Assembly: GCA_029782215.1 (NCBI GenBank)
Contig: JAKOVD010000027.1
Coordinates: 1-62,528, forward strand
Origin: Chloroflexota bacterium
GTDB taxonomy: Bacteria > Chloroflexota > Anaerolineae > J102
DNA length: 62,528 bases
Reading direction: 5' to 3'
Position numbers and translations under genes: made by a program. Positions 16,449 to 24,386 of the stretch are shown one piece after another. Positions within the stretch are counted from its first letter, which is position 1. Each line of letters starts with the position of its first letter. The notes beneath the pieces were generated by a model. It worked only from the letters and a program-made list of their open reading frames with translations, had not been told where the DNA came from and did not search any database.

Positions 16449-17780
16449 TTAGGCCAGGAGGAGGTGTGGTTTTTCGAGGAGCTGGACGACGCGCTGGAGG
16501 AAGCGGGCGGCCAGGCCGCCGTCGACCAGGCGGTGGTCAAAGGTCAGGCTGAGCCAGACCAGGTCGCGACCCACCACGGCGTCGCCCTGCATGACGGGCC
16601 GGCGCTGGATGCGGCCCACGCCGAGAATGGCGCACTCGGGCAGGTTGATGATGGGGGTGAAGGCGTCGATGCCGAACATGCCCAGGTTGGTGAGGGTGAA
16701 GGTGCCGCCTGAGAGCTCGTCGGGCGTGCACTGGCCGAGACGGGCGCGGTCGACCAGGGCCTTCGTCTCCTGCGCCAGGGCGGCGATGCCTTTCTGATCG
16801 ACGCTGCGCACAACGGGCACCAGCAGCCCGCGATCGGAATCGACGGCCAGGCCGATGTCAATGCGCTCCCACAGCCTGATCTCATCCCCGTGCAGCGACG
16901 CGTTCAGACGGGGGTGCTCGGCCAGGGCGCGGGCCAGGATGCGCAGCAGGAGATCATTGTAGGACGCAGTGACGCCGTCGGCGGCGAGCTGCGTCCGGAG
17001 CGCCGCCAGGGCCGTGCCGTCAGCTTCGGCGGTCAGGGTGACGGGCGCGGTCTGCATGTGGCTTTGCTGCATGCGCCCGGCAATCACGGACCGCACGCTG
17101 CGCATGGGAATGACCTCGCGCACGCCGGCGCTGTCGCCTGCCGGCGCGGGCGCCGGCTCCAGGGCCCGGGGAACGACCGGGACGGTGGCGCCGCCGCGGC
17201 CGGCGAGGGCCAGCTCGACGTCTTCACGAGTCACGCGGCCGCCTGGCCCCGTGCCAGGCAGCTCCTGCCAGGCCAGCCCCGCTTCCTCGGCGATCTTGCG
17301 TGCGACCGGGGTGATGGTGCGCTCGGCAGCGCGTTCGGGTGCAGTCGCGGCCGCAGGCTGTTGTTCGCGGCTGGCCAGGTAGGCCCGCACGTCGCGCTCG
17401 ATGACGGCCCCTTCGGGGCCGGTGGCGGCAAGGGCGGTCAGGAGAACGCCCTGCTGTTCGGCCAGGCGCCGCGCCCGCGGGGAGATGAGGAGGCGGGTGG
17501 CGGGTGAGGGGTGAGGGGTGGCGGGGATTGCAGGCGCTTCGTCCGGGGCCGCGATCATGGCGATAGCGCTGAGGACGGCGACCTCGTCACCTGCCTTGGC
17601 GGTGACTTGGCGCAGGATGCCCGAGGCGGGCGCCTCGATCTCGAGCGATGCCTTGTCGGTCTCGACGACGTAGAGGGGTTCGCCCTGGCGCACGGCGTCG
17701 CCTTCCTTTTTCAGCCACTGCGCCAGGATGAGCGTGTCGACCGTCTGCCCCAAAGGGGGGACCAGCACTGCTGTCGGCAT
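16449..17780 (-). CDS. Dihydrolipoamide acyltransferase (E2) with two subunit-binding domains
   Basis: Core of the second dehydrogenase complex, 443 residues. A lipoyl domain carries Lys43 in VETDKASLEI. Two peripheral subunit-binding domains follow in tandem, at about 98-138 (ISPRARRLAEQQG...EGAVIERDV) and 155-193 (ITPVARKIAEEAG...GGRVTREDV), where most E2 proteins have one. The acyltransferase domain ends with LTFDHRLVDGGLAARF, so the catalytic His416 and Asp420 are intact, unlike the E2-like protein at 3843. It transfers the acyl group from lipoate to CoA. It starts nine bases after E1beta. No E3 gene is nearby. Confidence 0.92.
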   Translation of the reverse strand: MPTAVLVPPLGQTVDTLILAQWLKKEGDAVRQGEPLYVVETDKASLEIEAPASGILRQVTAKAGDEVAVLSAIAMIAAPDEAPAIPATPHPSPATRLLISPRARRLAEQQGVLLTALAATGPEGAVIERDVRAYLASREQQPAAATAPERAAERTITPVARKIAEEAGLAWQELPGTGPGGRVTREDVELALAGRGGATVPVVPRALEPAPAPAGDSAGVREVIPMRSVRSVIAGRMQQSHMQTAPVTLTAEADGTALAALRTQLAADGVTASYNDLLLRILARALAEHPRLNASLHGDEIRLWERIDIGLAVDSDRGLLVPVVRSVDQKGIAALAQETKALVDRARLGQCTPDELSGGTFTLTNLGMFGIDAFTPIINLPECAILGVGRIQRRPVMQGDAVVGRDLVWLSLTFDHRLVDGGLAARFLQRVVQLLEKPHLLLA

Positions 17781-17789
17781 AGGACCTCC

Positions 17790-18803
17790 CTAGAACAGCG
17801 CTTTGACGGCGGCGACGACGCGATCGACCGACGGGACGTAGAACTGCTCCATCACCGGCGCAAAGGGCGGCGGCACGTCGGGGGCCGACACGCGCTTGAC
17901 GGGCGCATCGAGATAGTAGAAGGCCTGTTCGGCGACGATGGCGGCGATTTCGCCCGCCCAGCCTCCCGTCAGGTTGTCCTCCTCCACGACCACGAGCCGG
18001 CCGGTCTTGCGGACCGATTCGAGGATCAGGTCCTTGTCCAGCGGGACGAGCGTGCGGGGGTCGATGACCTCGGCCTCAATGCCATCCCTGGCCAGCACTT
18101 CCGCCGCTTCGAGGGCGCGGTACATGGTCAGCAGCTTGCCGACAATGGTGACGTCCTTGCCTTCCCGGCGGATGATGCCCTTGCCGATGGGAACCAGGTA
18201 CTCCTCGTCGGGGACTTCGCCGACGGGGCTGAGCGCTCCCTTCTCGGCGCGGGCACCCTTGCTGCCGTAGAGCAGCTTGTGCTCGAACATGATGACCGGG
18301 TTGTCGTCGCGCACGGCGCTCTTGAGTAGGCCCTTGGCGTCATGGGCGGTGGCGGGCGCCACGACCTTGAGGCCGGGCACATGGCAGAAGAAGGCCTCCA
18401 TGCTCTGGGCGTGCTGCGAGCCGCGCGCCGTTGCGCCCACGGGGGCGCGCATGACCAGCGGCACCTTGACCGTGCCGCCTGACATGTAGGTCATCTTGGC
18501 AGCCTGGTTGGCAAGCTGGTCCATGGCCAGGTAGAGGAAGTCGGCGTACTGGACGTCGGCAATGGGGCGCAGGCCCGACATGGCGGCGCCAACGGCGATG
18601 CCGGTGAGCCCCAGTTCGGAGATGGGTGTATCCAGGATACGTTCGCGGCCGAACTCGTCCGAGAGGCCGAGGGTGACCGTGAAGGCGCCCCCAAAGCCGC
18701 CGGGAACGCCGATATCTTCACCGATGCAGAATACGGTCGGGTCGCGCCGCATCTCCTCACGAATGCCCTGGCGGATGGCCTCGGCAATGGACATCTTGGT
18801 CAT
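17790..18803 (-). CDS. ThDP-dependent 2-oxoacid/acetoin dehydrogenase E1 beta subunit (second copy)
   Basis: Beta subunit of 337 residues with GEDIGVPGGFGG, DTPISELGLTGIAVGAAM, the SQHAQSMEAFF active-site loop, and VIDPRTLVPLDKD. Compared with the copy at 4909 it has an inserted stretch after KLLYGSKG (ARAEKGALSPVGEV), so the two are diverged paralogues, not a recent duplication. Its start overlaps the E1alpha stop (ATGA), and E2 follows nine bases later, so E1alpha-E1beta-E2 form a tightly coupled unit. Which oxoacid or ketol is cleaved is unknown; the locus suggests a product of sugar-acid breakdown. Confidence 0.92.
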   Translation of the reverse strand: MTKMSIAEAIRQGIREEMRRDPTVFCIGEDIGVPGGFGGAFTVTLGLSDEFGRERILDTPISELGLTGIAVGAAMSGLRPIADVQYADFLYLAMDQLANQAAKMTYMSGGTVKVPLVMRAPVGATARGSQHAQSMEAFFCHVPGLKVVAPATAHDAKGLLKSAVRDDNPVIMFEHKLLYGSKGARAEKGALSPVGEVPDEEYLVPIGKGIIRREGKDVTIVGKLLTMYRALEAAEVLARDGIEAEVIDPRTLVPLDKDLILESVRKTGRLVVVEEDNLTGGWAGEIAAIVAEQAFYYLDAPVKRVSAPDVPPPFAPVMEQFYVPSVDRVVAAVKALF

Positions 18804-19810
18804 GGTTGGCCTCCTGTCATGGCCAGGTGCGGTGCTTCCTGGTAGAAGACGTGTGTCAGGGCATCCTCCGGTTGGGGCGAAGGGCTGGACTCGGCAAAGG
18901 CGACGGCATCGTCGATGGCGTCATCGACTTCCTTCTCGATGGTGGCCAGGGAGTCGTCGGTTGCAAGACCCAAAGCAATCAGGTGCTGCGCCAGGCGGGG
19001 AATCGGATCGAGATGCGCCCACGCCTCTTCTTCCTCGCGTGCGCGGTAGGTGCGCGGGTCGCTGCGGGAGTGGCCGACCTGGCGGTAGGTCTTGCACTCC
19101 AGCAAGGTCGGTCCGTCTCCCTGCCGGGCCCGCTCGATGCTGCGGCCGGCGGCGTCGTAGACCGCGAGTACGTCATTGCCATCCACGATCTCGCCGGGCA
19201 GCCCGTAGGCTGCGGCGCGATCGGCGATGTTTTCGATCTTGAAAGCCGTGGCCACCGGCGTCGAAGCTGCGTAGAGATTGTTCTCGCAGACAAAGATCGC
19301 GGGCAAGTTCCAGATCGCGGCCATGTTGAGGGTTTCGTGGAAGGCGCCTTCGTTGGCGGCGCCCTCTCCGAAGAAGGTGACGGCGACGCGGCCATTGCGC
19401 AGCAGCTTGGCGGCCAGGGCCGCACCCGCGGCAACCGGAATGCCGGCGCCGACGATGGCGATGGCCGGGAACATGCCGACGCTCACGTCGCCGACATGCA
19501 TGGAGCCGCCCTTGCCCTGGCAGCAGCCCGTGGACTTGGCGAAGAGCTCGGCCATGATCGACCGCAGCGACACGCCCTTGGCGATGGCGTGGCCGTGGGG
19601 CCGGTGGGTGCTGGCGATGGCATCTTCGTGGCTCAGGTGGGTGCAGACGCCCACGGCGACCGCTTCCTGGCCGACGTAGAGGTGAAGCGTGGAGGGAATG
19701 CGTCCCTGCATGTAGAGGTAATTGCAGCGTTCCTCAAACCGGCGGATGGTCAACATCTGCCGGTACATGGTGATCATGAGCGCAGCATCGGGCTGGCGTG
19801 GTTCTGGCAT
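18800..19810 (-). CDS. ThDP-dependent 2-oxoacid/acetoin dehydrogenase E1 alpha subunit (second copy)
   Basis: Alpha subunit of 336 residues with the conserved YVGQEAVAVG, STHRPHGH, GKGGSMHVGDVSVG and ThDP region GEGAANEG at 148-155. The metal-binding GDG is GEG here, whereas the copy at 5937 keeps GDG. ATG 19810 is chosen because AGGA lies upstream; the frame is open further up, but that part runs through a low-complexity repeat. The 104-base gap before it holds repeats (19829-19905), making this a possible break between the aldolase end and the E1-E2 end of the run. Confidence 0.9.
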   Translation of the reverse strand: MPEPRQPDAALMITMYRQMLTIRRFEERCNYLYMQGRIPSTLHLYVGQEAVAVGVCTHLSHEDAIASTHRPHGHAIAKGVSLRSIMAELFAKSTGCCQGKGGSMHVGDVSVGMFPAIAIVGAGIPVAAGAALAAKLLRNGRVAVTFFGEGAANEGAFHETLNMAAIWNLPAIFVCENNLYAASTPVATAFKIENIADRAAAYGLPGEIVDGNDVLAVYDAAGRSIERARQGDGPTLLECKTYRQVGHSRSDPRTYRAREEEEAWAHLDPIPRLAQHLIALGLATDDSLATIEKEVDDAIDDAVAFAESSPSPQPEDALTHVFYQEAPHLAMTGGQP

Positions 19811-19828
19811 GGTGGTATCCTGGGAAGC

Positions 19829-19905
19829 GGGTGGCGGGTAGCGGGTGGCGGCGCTCAAGCCGAGCCCCGACGGTGAGGGAGGAAACGTTCGAACGTTCAA
19901 ACGTT
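19829..19905. repeat. Low-complexity GGGTGGCGGGTAGC repeat plus shared 21-mer
   Basis: GGGTGGCGGGTAGC-type units are followed by GAGCCCCGACGGTGAGGGAGG (one base different from a copy at 29945) and then GTTCGAACGTTCAAACGTT, a nested palindrome. This fills the joint between the aldolase-like and E1alpha genes. Confidence 0.65.
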
Positions 19906-19914
19906 GGTGGCGGG

Positions 19915-20814
19915 TCAGGCTTTGCCGGCGCTGCCGAACAGGCGCATCATGTCCTCGACGACGGCCTGCATGGCAAGGCGAGCGGGGACGGTGACGTCGG
20001 CGGTGAAGCCCGATCCTACCACTTCGTAGGGGTTGTAGTCATCTCCGGCGGCGTTGCAGGCCCGGCGCAGCGTCTCGAAGTAGGTGCGCTTTATGACGCT
20101 GCCCACGTTGATCTTGCGAACGCCGAGGCCGGCCACGCGGGCCAGGTCTTCGCGGCGGATCGAGGTGGCGCCGTGCAGCACCAGCGGGACGGGCACGGCG
20201 CGGTAGAGCGCCTCCAGGCGGCCCAGGTCGAGGCTGACCTGCGACCGGCCGTGCAGGTGGACCTGGCCGATGTTGACGGCAAGGGCATCGATGCCGGTGG
20301 CGGCCACGTAGTCGATCGCGGCCCGCACATCGGTGAGGTGCAGGTCGGTGGGGACGGCGGCAAGATGGGTTCCCAGGCCCGGCGGCGAGGCCATCTCGGC
20401 TTCGACGGCCACGCCGGCGGCGTGGGCATAGGCAACCACGCGCCGCACCGGTTCGACCAGCTCCTGGGTGGACAGTTCTTCGTCCGCATACATCGTCAGG
20501 CTGAAGCCCAGGTCGACGGACGCGAACACCCATTCCAGGTCCGGGGATTCGTTGAAGAGCAGGCAGGCGGGCACCGCGATCTGCCGGCAGACATCAAGGC
20601 CCAGAGCGGCGTAGTGACTGAAGCGATCGCGCACGGCGCGATCAGGATGCGGCAGTGAGATGCCGCTCCAGCCCAGGATGACGGGCGAACGGGTGGCCTC
20701 GGCGGCGTCGGCGACGGCCAGCAGCGATTCGAGATTCCAGCTCTCGAAATAGCCGACGGCGTAGCTTCCCGCTTCGGCGTCCGCCATCAACTGCTTGAAC
20801 GAAACAAGTGACAT
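19915..20814 (-). CDS. Class II aldolase-like (FBA/KbaY/GatY family) protein lacking the first metal motif
   Basis: A 299-residue TIM-barrel protein of the class II fructose/tagatose-bisphosphate aldolase family. Recognisable parts are the AGSYAVGYFESWNLES start, AVNIGQVHLHGRSQ, PLVLHGATSI and VRKINVGSVIK. Where active enzymes have HLDH (a zinc His and the catalytic Asp), this one reads CLLFNES at about 84-90, so neither residue is present. Normal class II chemistry is unlikely unless another residue takes over; a different metal site, a lyase on another substrate, or a non-catalytic role are possible. It lies between the formyltransferase-like and E1alpha genes. Confidence 0.8.
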   Translation of the reverse strand: MSLVSFKQLMADAEAGSYAVGYFESWNLESLLAVADAAEATRSPVILGWSGISLPHPDRAVRDRFSHYAALGLDVCRQIAVPACLLFNESPDLEWVFASVDLGFSLTMYADEELSTQELVEPVRRVVAYAHAAGVAVEAEMASPPGLGTHLAAVPTDLHLTDVRAAIDYVAATGIDALAVNIGQVHLHGRSQVSLDLGRLEALYRAVPVPLVLHGATSIRREDLARVAGLGVRKINVGSVIKRTYFETLRRACNAAGDDYNPYEVVGSGFTADVTVPARLAMQAVVEDMMRLFGSAGKA

Positions 20815-20829
20815 AACTCCTCTTTGGTT

Positions 20830-21789
20830 TCAATCGACGAGGGACTGGCCCGGCCGCAGCCCTGCGGCGCGGCACCAGGCGCCTGCGGTCTGTTCGCCGC
20901 CGCTTGTGGTTCTGACCCGGCGCAGCCGCAGCGCCTTCTGGCCGGCGGTCACCGTGCAGGTGGTGCGGCCAATGGCAGTGAGGACGCCCGGCGCAGATGC
21001 CTCGACGCCAGACGCGGGCTCGGCGTCGAGCACGTAGACGCGCGTCCCGCCCTGGTCAACATAGCACTGCGCGGGGGAGGCGTAGACCCAGCGTTCGAGC
21101 AGTGCAGCAGGTTGGCGAAAGTCCAGCCGGAAATCCTCCGGCGTCACAGACGAGTAGTAGGAAGCGCCCAGCTCGCCCTGAGGCCGGCGCGGCAAAACGC
21201 CCGCCGCTGCATCCGCCACCAGGCGGGGAACGAGCGGCACGCTGCGATCCATAATCCGGTCATAGAGGCTGGCCACGGAGTCATGTCGGCGCACGCGTTC
21301 GCGCACCTGGTAGAGGATGTCGCCGGTGTCGAAGCCGGCCGCCATGACGTGCACCGTCAGACCAGCCCAGCGCTTGCCCTGCCGCAGCGCCCAGAAGAGC
21401 GGGTGCTTGCCGCGATAGGCGGGCAGAAGCGAGGCATGAAAATTGGCCGCAACGATTTGCGGCAGGGCGAGCAGCCGTTCCTTGAGAAGGCGCGTGTAGC
21501 CGACGGCAATGAACAACTCAGGCCCGAGCGCTGTCAAGGCCTCCACGGTCGCCGGATCGTTGGGGCTGGCGGGTTCAAAGACCGGAATGCCGCGGTCGCG
21601 AGCGGCGATGACAAAGCTGCCGCCGGCAGGCGGCGCCGCCGTGTTCGTGGTTGTCCGGCCCGCAGGGGGGACGTCCACCACGGCGGCGATCGCCGCGGGC
21701 GATTCGATCAGCGCCGCAAAATGCCGGTTGCTGAAAACGCTATCTGAGTTGCCAAAGAAGACAGTGACTAGCCCTGGGGCGGCGCTCAT
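20830..21789 (-). CDS. Formyltransferase-like protein (Fmt/ArnA N-terminal fold)
   Basis: A 319-residue protein of the 10-formyl-tetrahydrofolate-dependent transferase and hydrolase family. The catalytic triad is visible as Asn116 and His118 in ANFHASLLPAYRG and Asp157 in FDTGDILYQ, and a C-terminal Fmt-like OB domain seems present. It is unlikely to be the housekeeping Met-tRNA enzyme because it overlaps the preceding PEP-hydrolase-family gene (ATGA) and sits in a sugar operon. It might formylate an amino or hydroxy sugar, or handle a one-carbon unit released by the pathway; both are guesses. The ATG at 21789 is set by the overlap. Confidence 0.82.
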   Translation of the reverse strand: MSAAPGLVTVFFGNSDSVFSNRHFAALIESPAAIAAVVDVPPAGRTTTNTAAPPAGGSFVIAARDRGIPVFEPASPNDPATVEALTALGPELFIAVGYTRLLKERLLALPQIVAANFHASLLPAYRGKHPLFWALRQGKRWAGLTVHVMAAGFDTGDILYQVRERVRRHDSVASLYDRIMDRSVPLVPRLVADAAAGVLPRRPQGELGASYYSSVTPEDFRLDFRQPAALLERWVYASPAQCYVDQGGTRVYVLDAEPASGVEASAPGVLTAIGRTTCTVTAGQKALRLRRVRTTSGGEQTAGAWCRAAGLRPGQSLVD

Positions 21790-22625
21790 GGGAAGTGAAT
21801 GGTTTTGAAGGCCGCGGCGCGCTCCTGCAGGGGCACTTCGACGGCCATGCGCTCGATGCTGGAGCCGAGCTGCACGCCGTGGCACCCGGTTTGATCCAGC
21901 ATGTACTGGGCATCCTCGGGGTTGACCAGGGCGGCGCCGTGGGCGAGCAGCAGCACGTCCGGCTTGATGCGGGTGGCGATGGCGTAGGCTGCCTTGGTGC
22001 GCTCCGCCATGTCCTCGAGGGAGCGGCTTCCCGCATAACCCGTCGAACCGCCACGGGTGATGCCCGCGTGGTAGATGAAGATGTCGGGCGCGGCCTGGGC
22101 CATCAAGATCTCGGTGTCGGCCTCATTGAAGGCATAGCCGATCGTCAGCATGTCCAGCTCATGGGCGGTCTTCAACATGTTGAGCTCATGCTCGTAGCCC
22201 AAGCCGGTCGCTTCCAGGGTCCTGCGGAAGTCGCCGTCGAACCAGGCGACAGTGGGGAAGTTGTGGACGCCGGAAAAGCCGATGTGCCGGAGGTCTTCGA
22301 GGAAGAGGCGCATGTCGCGGAGGACGTCGACGCCGTTGACCCCGGCAATGACGGGCGCCTCCTTGACCTGCGGCAGGACCTCGCGCTTGCCGACCTGGTA
22401 GATCATCTCATTGGCATCGGCCATAGGCAGCATCCCGGCCAACGAGCCGTAGCCCTGCATGCGGAAGTAGCCGGTATTGTAGACGCCCAGGATGTCCACA
22501 CCGCCCCGTTCGATGAACTTGGCGGCGATGCCATTCCCGGCGCCGGTCATGACAAGCGGACGGCCGCGTGCGATCTCGCTGCGCAGTCGTTCCAGGAACT
22601 GCTGGCGTGAATAGCGCTTGGCCAT
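21786..22625 (-). CDS. TIM-barrel protein of the phosphoenolpyruvate hydrolase family
   Basis: A 279-residue single-domain protein matching the PEP-hydrolase-like/TIM-barrel signal transduction family (Pfam PEP_hydrolase). Landmarks are GRPLVMTGAGNGIAAKF near the start, DILGVYNTGYFRM, PVIAGVNGVDVLRDM, GVHNFPTVAWFDGDFR and IFIYHAGITRGGSTG. Members are related to PEP mutase-like and isocitrate-lyase-like barrels, but their natural substrates are mostly unknown; in other bacteria they often neighbour Tm-1-like proteins, which are absent here. It has a good AAAGGAG site eight bases before the ATG and is coupled to the formyltransferase-like gene. Confidence 0.88.
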   Translation of the reverse strand: MAKRYSRQQFLERLRSEIARGRPLVMTGAGNGIAAKFIERGGVDILGVYNTGYFRMQGYGSLAGMLPMADANEMIYQVGKREVLPQVKEAPVIAGVNGVDVLRDMRLFLEDLRHIGFSGVHNFPTVAWFDGDFRRTLEATGLGYEHELNMLKTAHELDMLTIGYAFNEADTEILMAQAAPDIFIYHAGITRGGSTGYAGSRSLEDMAERTKAAYAIATRIKPDVLLLAHGAALVNPEDAQYMLDQTGCHGVQLGSSIERMAVEVPLQERAAAFKTIHFP

Positions 22626-22670
22626 GTTTTCTGCTCCTTTGGGTGGTTCTGGAGTTCAGTGGGGCAGTGT

Positions 22671-22912
22671 GACGTATTACGTACTCCGTAAGGCGTAATG
22701 CGTGGTTGGGATGGTTGGAGGGTGAAAAGAGCGGAAATGTTGGTTGAAGGTGGTGTTTCTAGCCTATTTCCACAGATGGACGCAGGTTAACGCAGAAGCA
22801 TGTTTTCTCGTTATCTGCGTCCATCTGTGGATGGGGAACGGTTGGGGACCTACGCCTCGCGTATTACGCAGTACGCCTCACATATTACGCATTACGCAGT
22901 ACGCCTCACGTT
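22671..22912. repeat. Intergenic TACG-type repeats flanking a long hairpin
   Basis: Units such as GACGTATTACGTACTCCG occur at 22671-22702. A tandem of TACGCCTC-A/G-C followed by TATTACGCAG units lies at 22851-22910. Between them is the 16-bp stem listed separately. The 288-base gap holds no gene. Confidence 0.7.
22770..22830. repeat. Perfect 16-bp inverted repeat (CCACAGATGGACGCAG)
   Basis: CCACAGATGGACGCAG at 22770-22785 is repeated in reverse complement at 22815-22830 with 29 bases between. The same or similar palindromes are scattered in the intergenic DNA of many environmental bacterial genomes; that is recall, not a search. It separates the RuBisCO-like gene from the PEP-hydrolase-family gene. 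Confidence 0.8.
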
Positions 22913-22913
22913 C

Positions 22914-24263
22914 TCAAATGTTCTTGGGGCCGAACTTGGGATGGAATTCCTTGTTGTAGTAGCCCCAGCGCGTGGCCGGGCGCTTGCGGTAGCCCCAGGT
23001 TTCCAGGGCGGCCCGCAGCTCGGGCTTGTCCTGCGAGGCGACGTCCAGGGGAATGCCTTCCAGGGCGGCGTCGATGGCCTGGCGGAACGCCTTCGCGCCC
23101 GCGGTGTAGCCCATGGGGTGGCCCAGGATGCCGCCGCCGGCCATGAAGATCATGTCCTTGCCGTTTTCAGCCAGCATCGGCTCGACCGAACCGGGATGCA
23201 CACCGGCGCCGGGCATGGTCCAGATCGGCTTGATGTGGTACATGGGGGCCAGGAGCGTCTGCGTGGTGCGCAGGGCTTCTTCCAGGGAGGCGACGGGGAT
23301 GCTGGACCAGATCGAGGGGGTCAGCATCATGTCGGCGCCGCACAACCGGCAGATCTTGGCTAGAACGGGGAAGTTGATGGTCGGCAGCAGCGCCAGCATA
23401 TGGCTGACGTGGAGCAGGATGGGCGCCGTGACCTGCGGGTCCTCGGCGATGACGCGCAGCATCGAAGGGCCGGCGGAGTAGGCGAGCAGCAGGCCGGTGG
23501 CGCCGGCGGCGCTGGCCCGGCGGGCCTTCTCCTGGACGCGATCGACCTCGTCGGTGATGCTGGCCATGTAGATCGTCTTGTGGCCGGTTTCCTTCTCGGC
23601 CTTCTCCAGCGCCCGCAGCACCGCTTCCAGGCGGGCGTCGAACGGGCAGTTGGCCAGCTCGGTGCACATCTCGTCGTCCTTGACCAGGTCGGCCCCGCCC
23701 AGGGCGCTCTGGTAGACCTGGTTGGCGGTTTCCTCGGGAGTCATGCCCATCTTGGGCTTGATGATCTGCAGCACCAGCGGGCGGTCATGGACGCCCAACA
23801 GGTCGCGGATGCCGGGAACGCCGAACTTGGGACCCTGGAACTTCTGCGCCAGCTTCTCCGGAATGTAGATGTCCAGGAGGCGCATGTTGGTCGGGAAGGC
23901 GAAGCAATTGCCGGCGATGGAGAGGAGCATCATGGGGACGTTGACGTTGACGTCCCAGGCTGCGGTGGGGAAGCCAAGCTGGATGACAGCGCGGCGGGAG
24001 CCCTTGGGCGCCGGGACTTCGTAGTAGCCGATCACCTTGCTCGCCAGCCGGTCGCGCAGTTCAGGGGTCTCTTCCACGACCTCCATCCAACTGGCGGTGG
24101 AGCCTTCCAGCGCCAGGCGCTCGACCTGGCCCAGATGGTCGATGAAATCGCCGTCTTCGACGACATCCTCGATGTAGTAGGTGCCGACGATCATGTCGTC
24201 GCCTGGCACGATGCTTTCCCATGTGAAATTGAACATATGGGGGTCATACAGCGGTTTAAACAT
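22914..24263 (-). CDS. RuBisCO-like protein (form IV RuBisCO large-chain family)
   Basis: A 449-residue homologue of the RuBisCO large chain. The carbamate/Mg segment GGADLVKDDE is intact (Lys195, Asp197, Glu198, equal to K201, D203, E204), as are the K175/K177 pair (IIKPKMG, Lys169 and Lys171) and the phosphate loop AGGGILGHPMG at 375-385. The residues matching H294, R295, H327, K334 and S379 are not conserved (HVSHML, LTPSIWSS and PGAGVH in their places), so it is not a carboxylase. Known relatives act as enolases, isomerases, or as 3-oxo-isoapionate-4-phosphate decarboxylase or transcarboxylase/hydrolase in apiose breakdown. ATG 24263 has GGAGA upstream. Confidence 0.93.
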   Translation of the reverse strand: MFKPLYDPHMFNFTWESIVPGDDMIVGTYYIEDVVEDGDFIDHLGQVERLALEGSTASWMEVVEETPELRDRLASKVIGYYEVPAPKGSRRAVIQLGFPTAAWDVNVNVPMMLLSIAGNCFAFPTNMRLLDIYIPEKLAQKFQGPKFGVPGIRDLLGVHDRPLVLQIIKPKMGMTPEETANQVYQSALGGADLVKDDEMCTELANCPFDARLEAVLRALEKAEKETGHKTIYMASITDEVDRVQEKARRASAAGATGLLLAYSAGPSMLRVIAEDPQVTAPILLHVSHMLALLPTINFPVLAKICRLCGADMMLTPSIWSSIPVASLEEALRTTQTLLAPMYHIKPIWTMPGAGVHPGSVEPMLAENGKDMIFMAGGGILGHPMGYTAGAKAFRQAIDAALEGIPLDVASQDKPELRAALETWGYRKRPATRWGYYNKEFHPKFGPKNI

Positions 24264-24386
24264 GTTTCTCTCCGATGAGTAGGAATGATGCAATCGGTGT
24301 TTCACGGCGTCTGCGCCATGTCTGGTGAAGCGATGAGACACCGGCTGCGAGGAAAACCTGTGAAGTGGTGCAGAATGGTGGGGAAT

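Noticed and set aside
20830..21789. Housekeeping methionyl-tRNA formyltransferase
   Set aside because: It is embedded in a sugar operon, overlaps an unrelated metabolic gene, and lacks the usual def/priA/rsmB neighbours; only a genome check would settle it fully.
22914..24263. Genuine RuBisCO with carbon fixation
   Set aside because: The residues matching H294, R295, H327, K334 and S379 are not conserved, and no small subunit or phosphoribulokinase is present.
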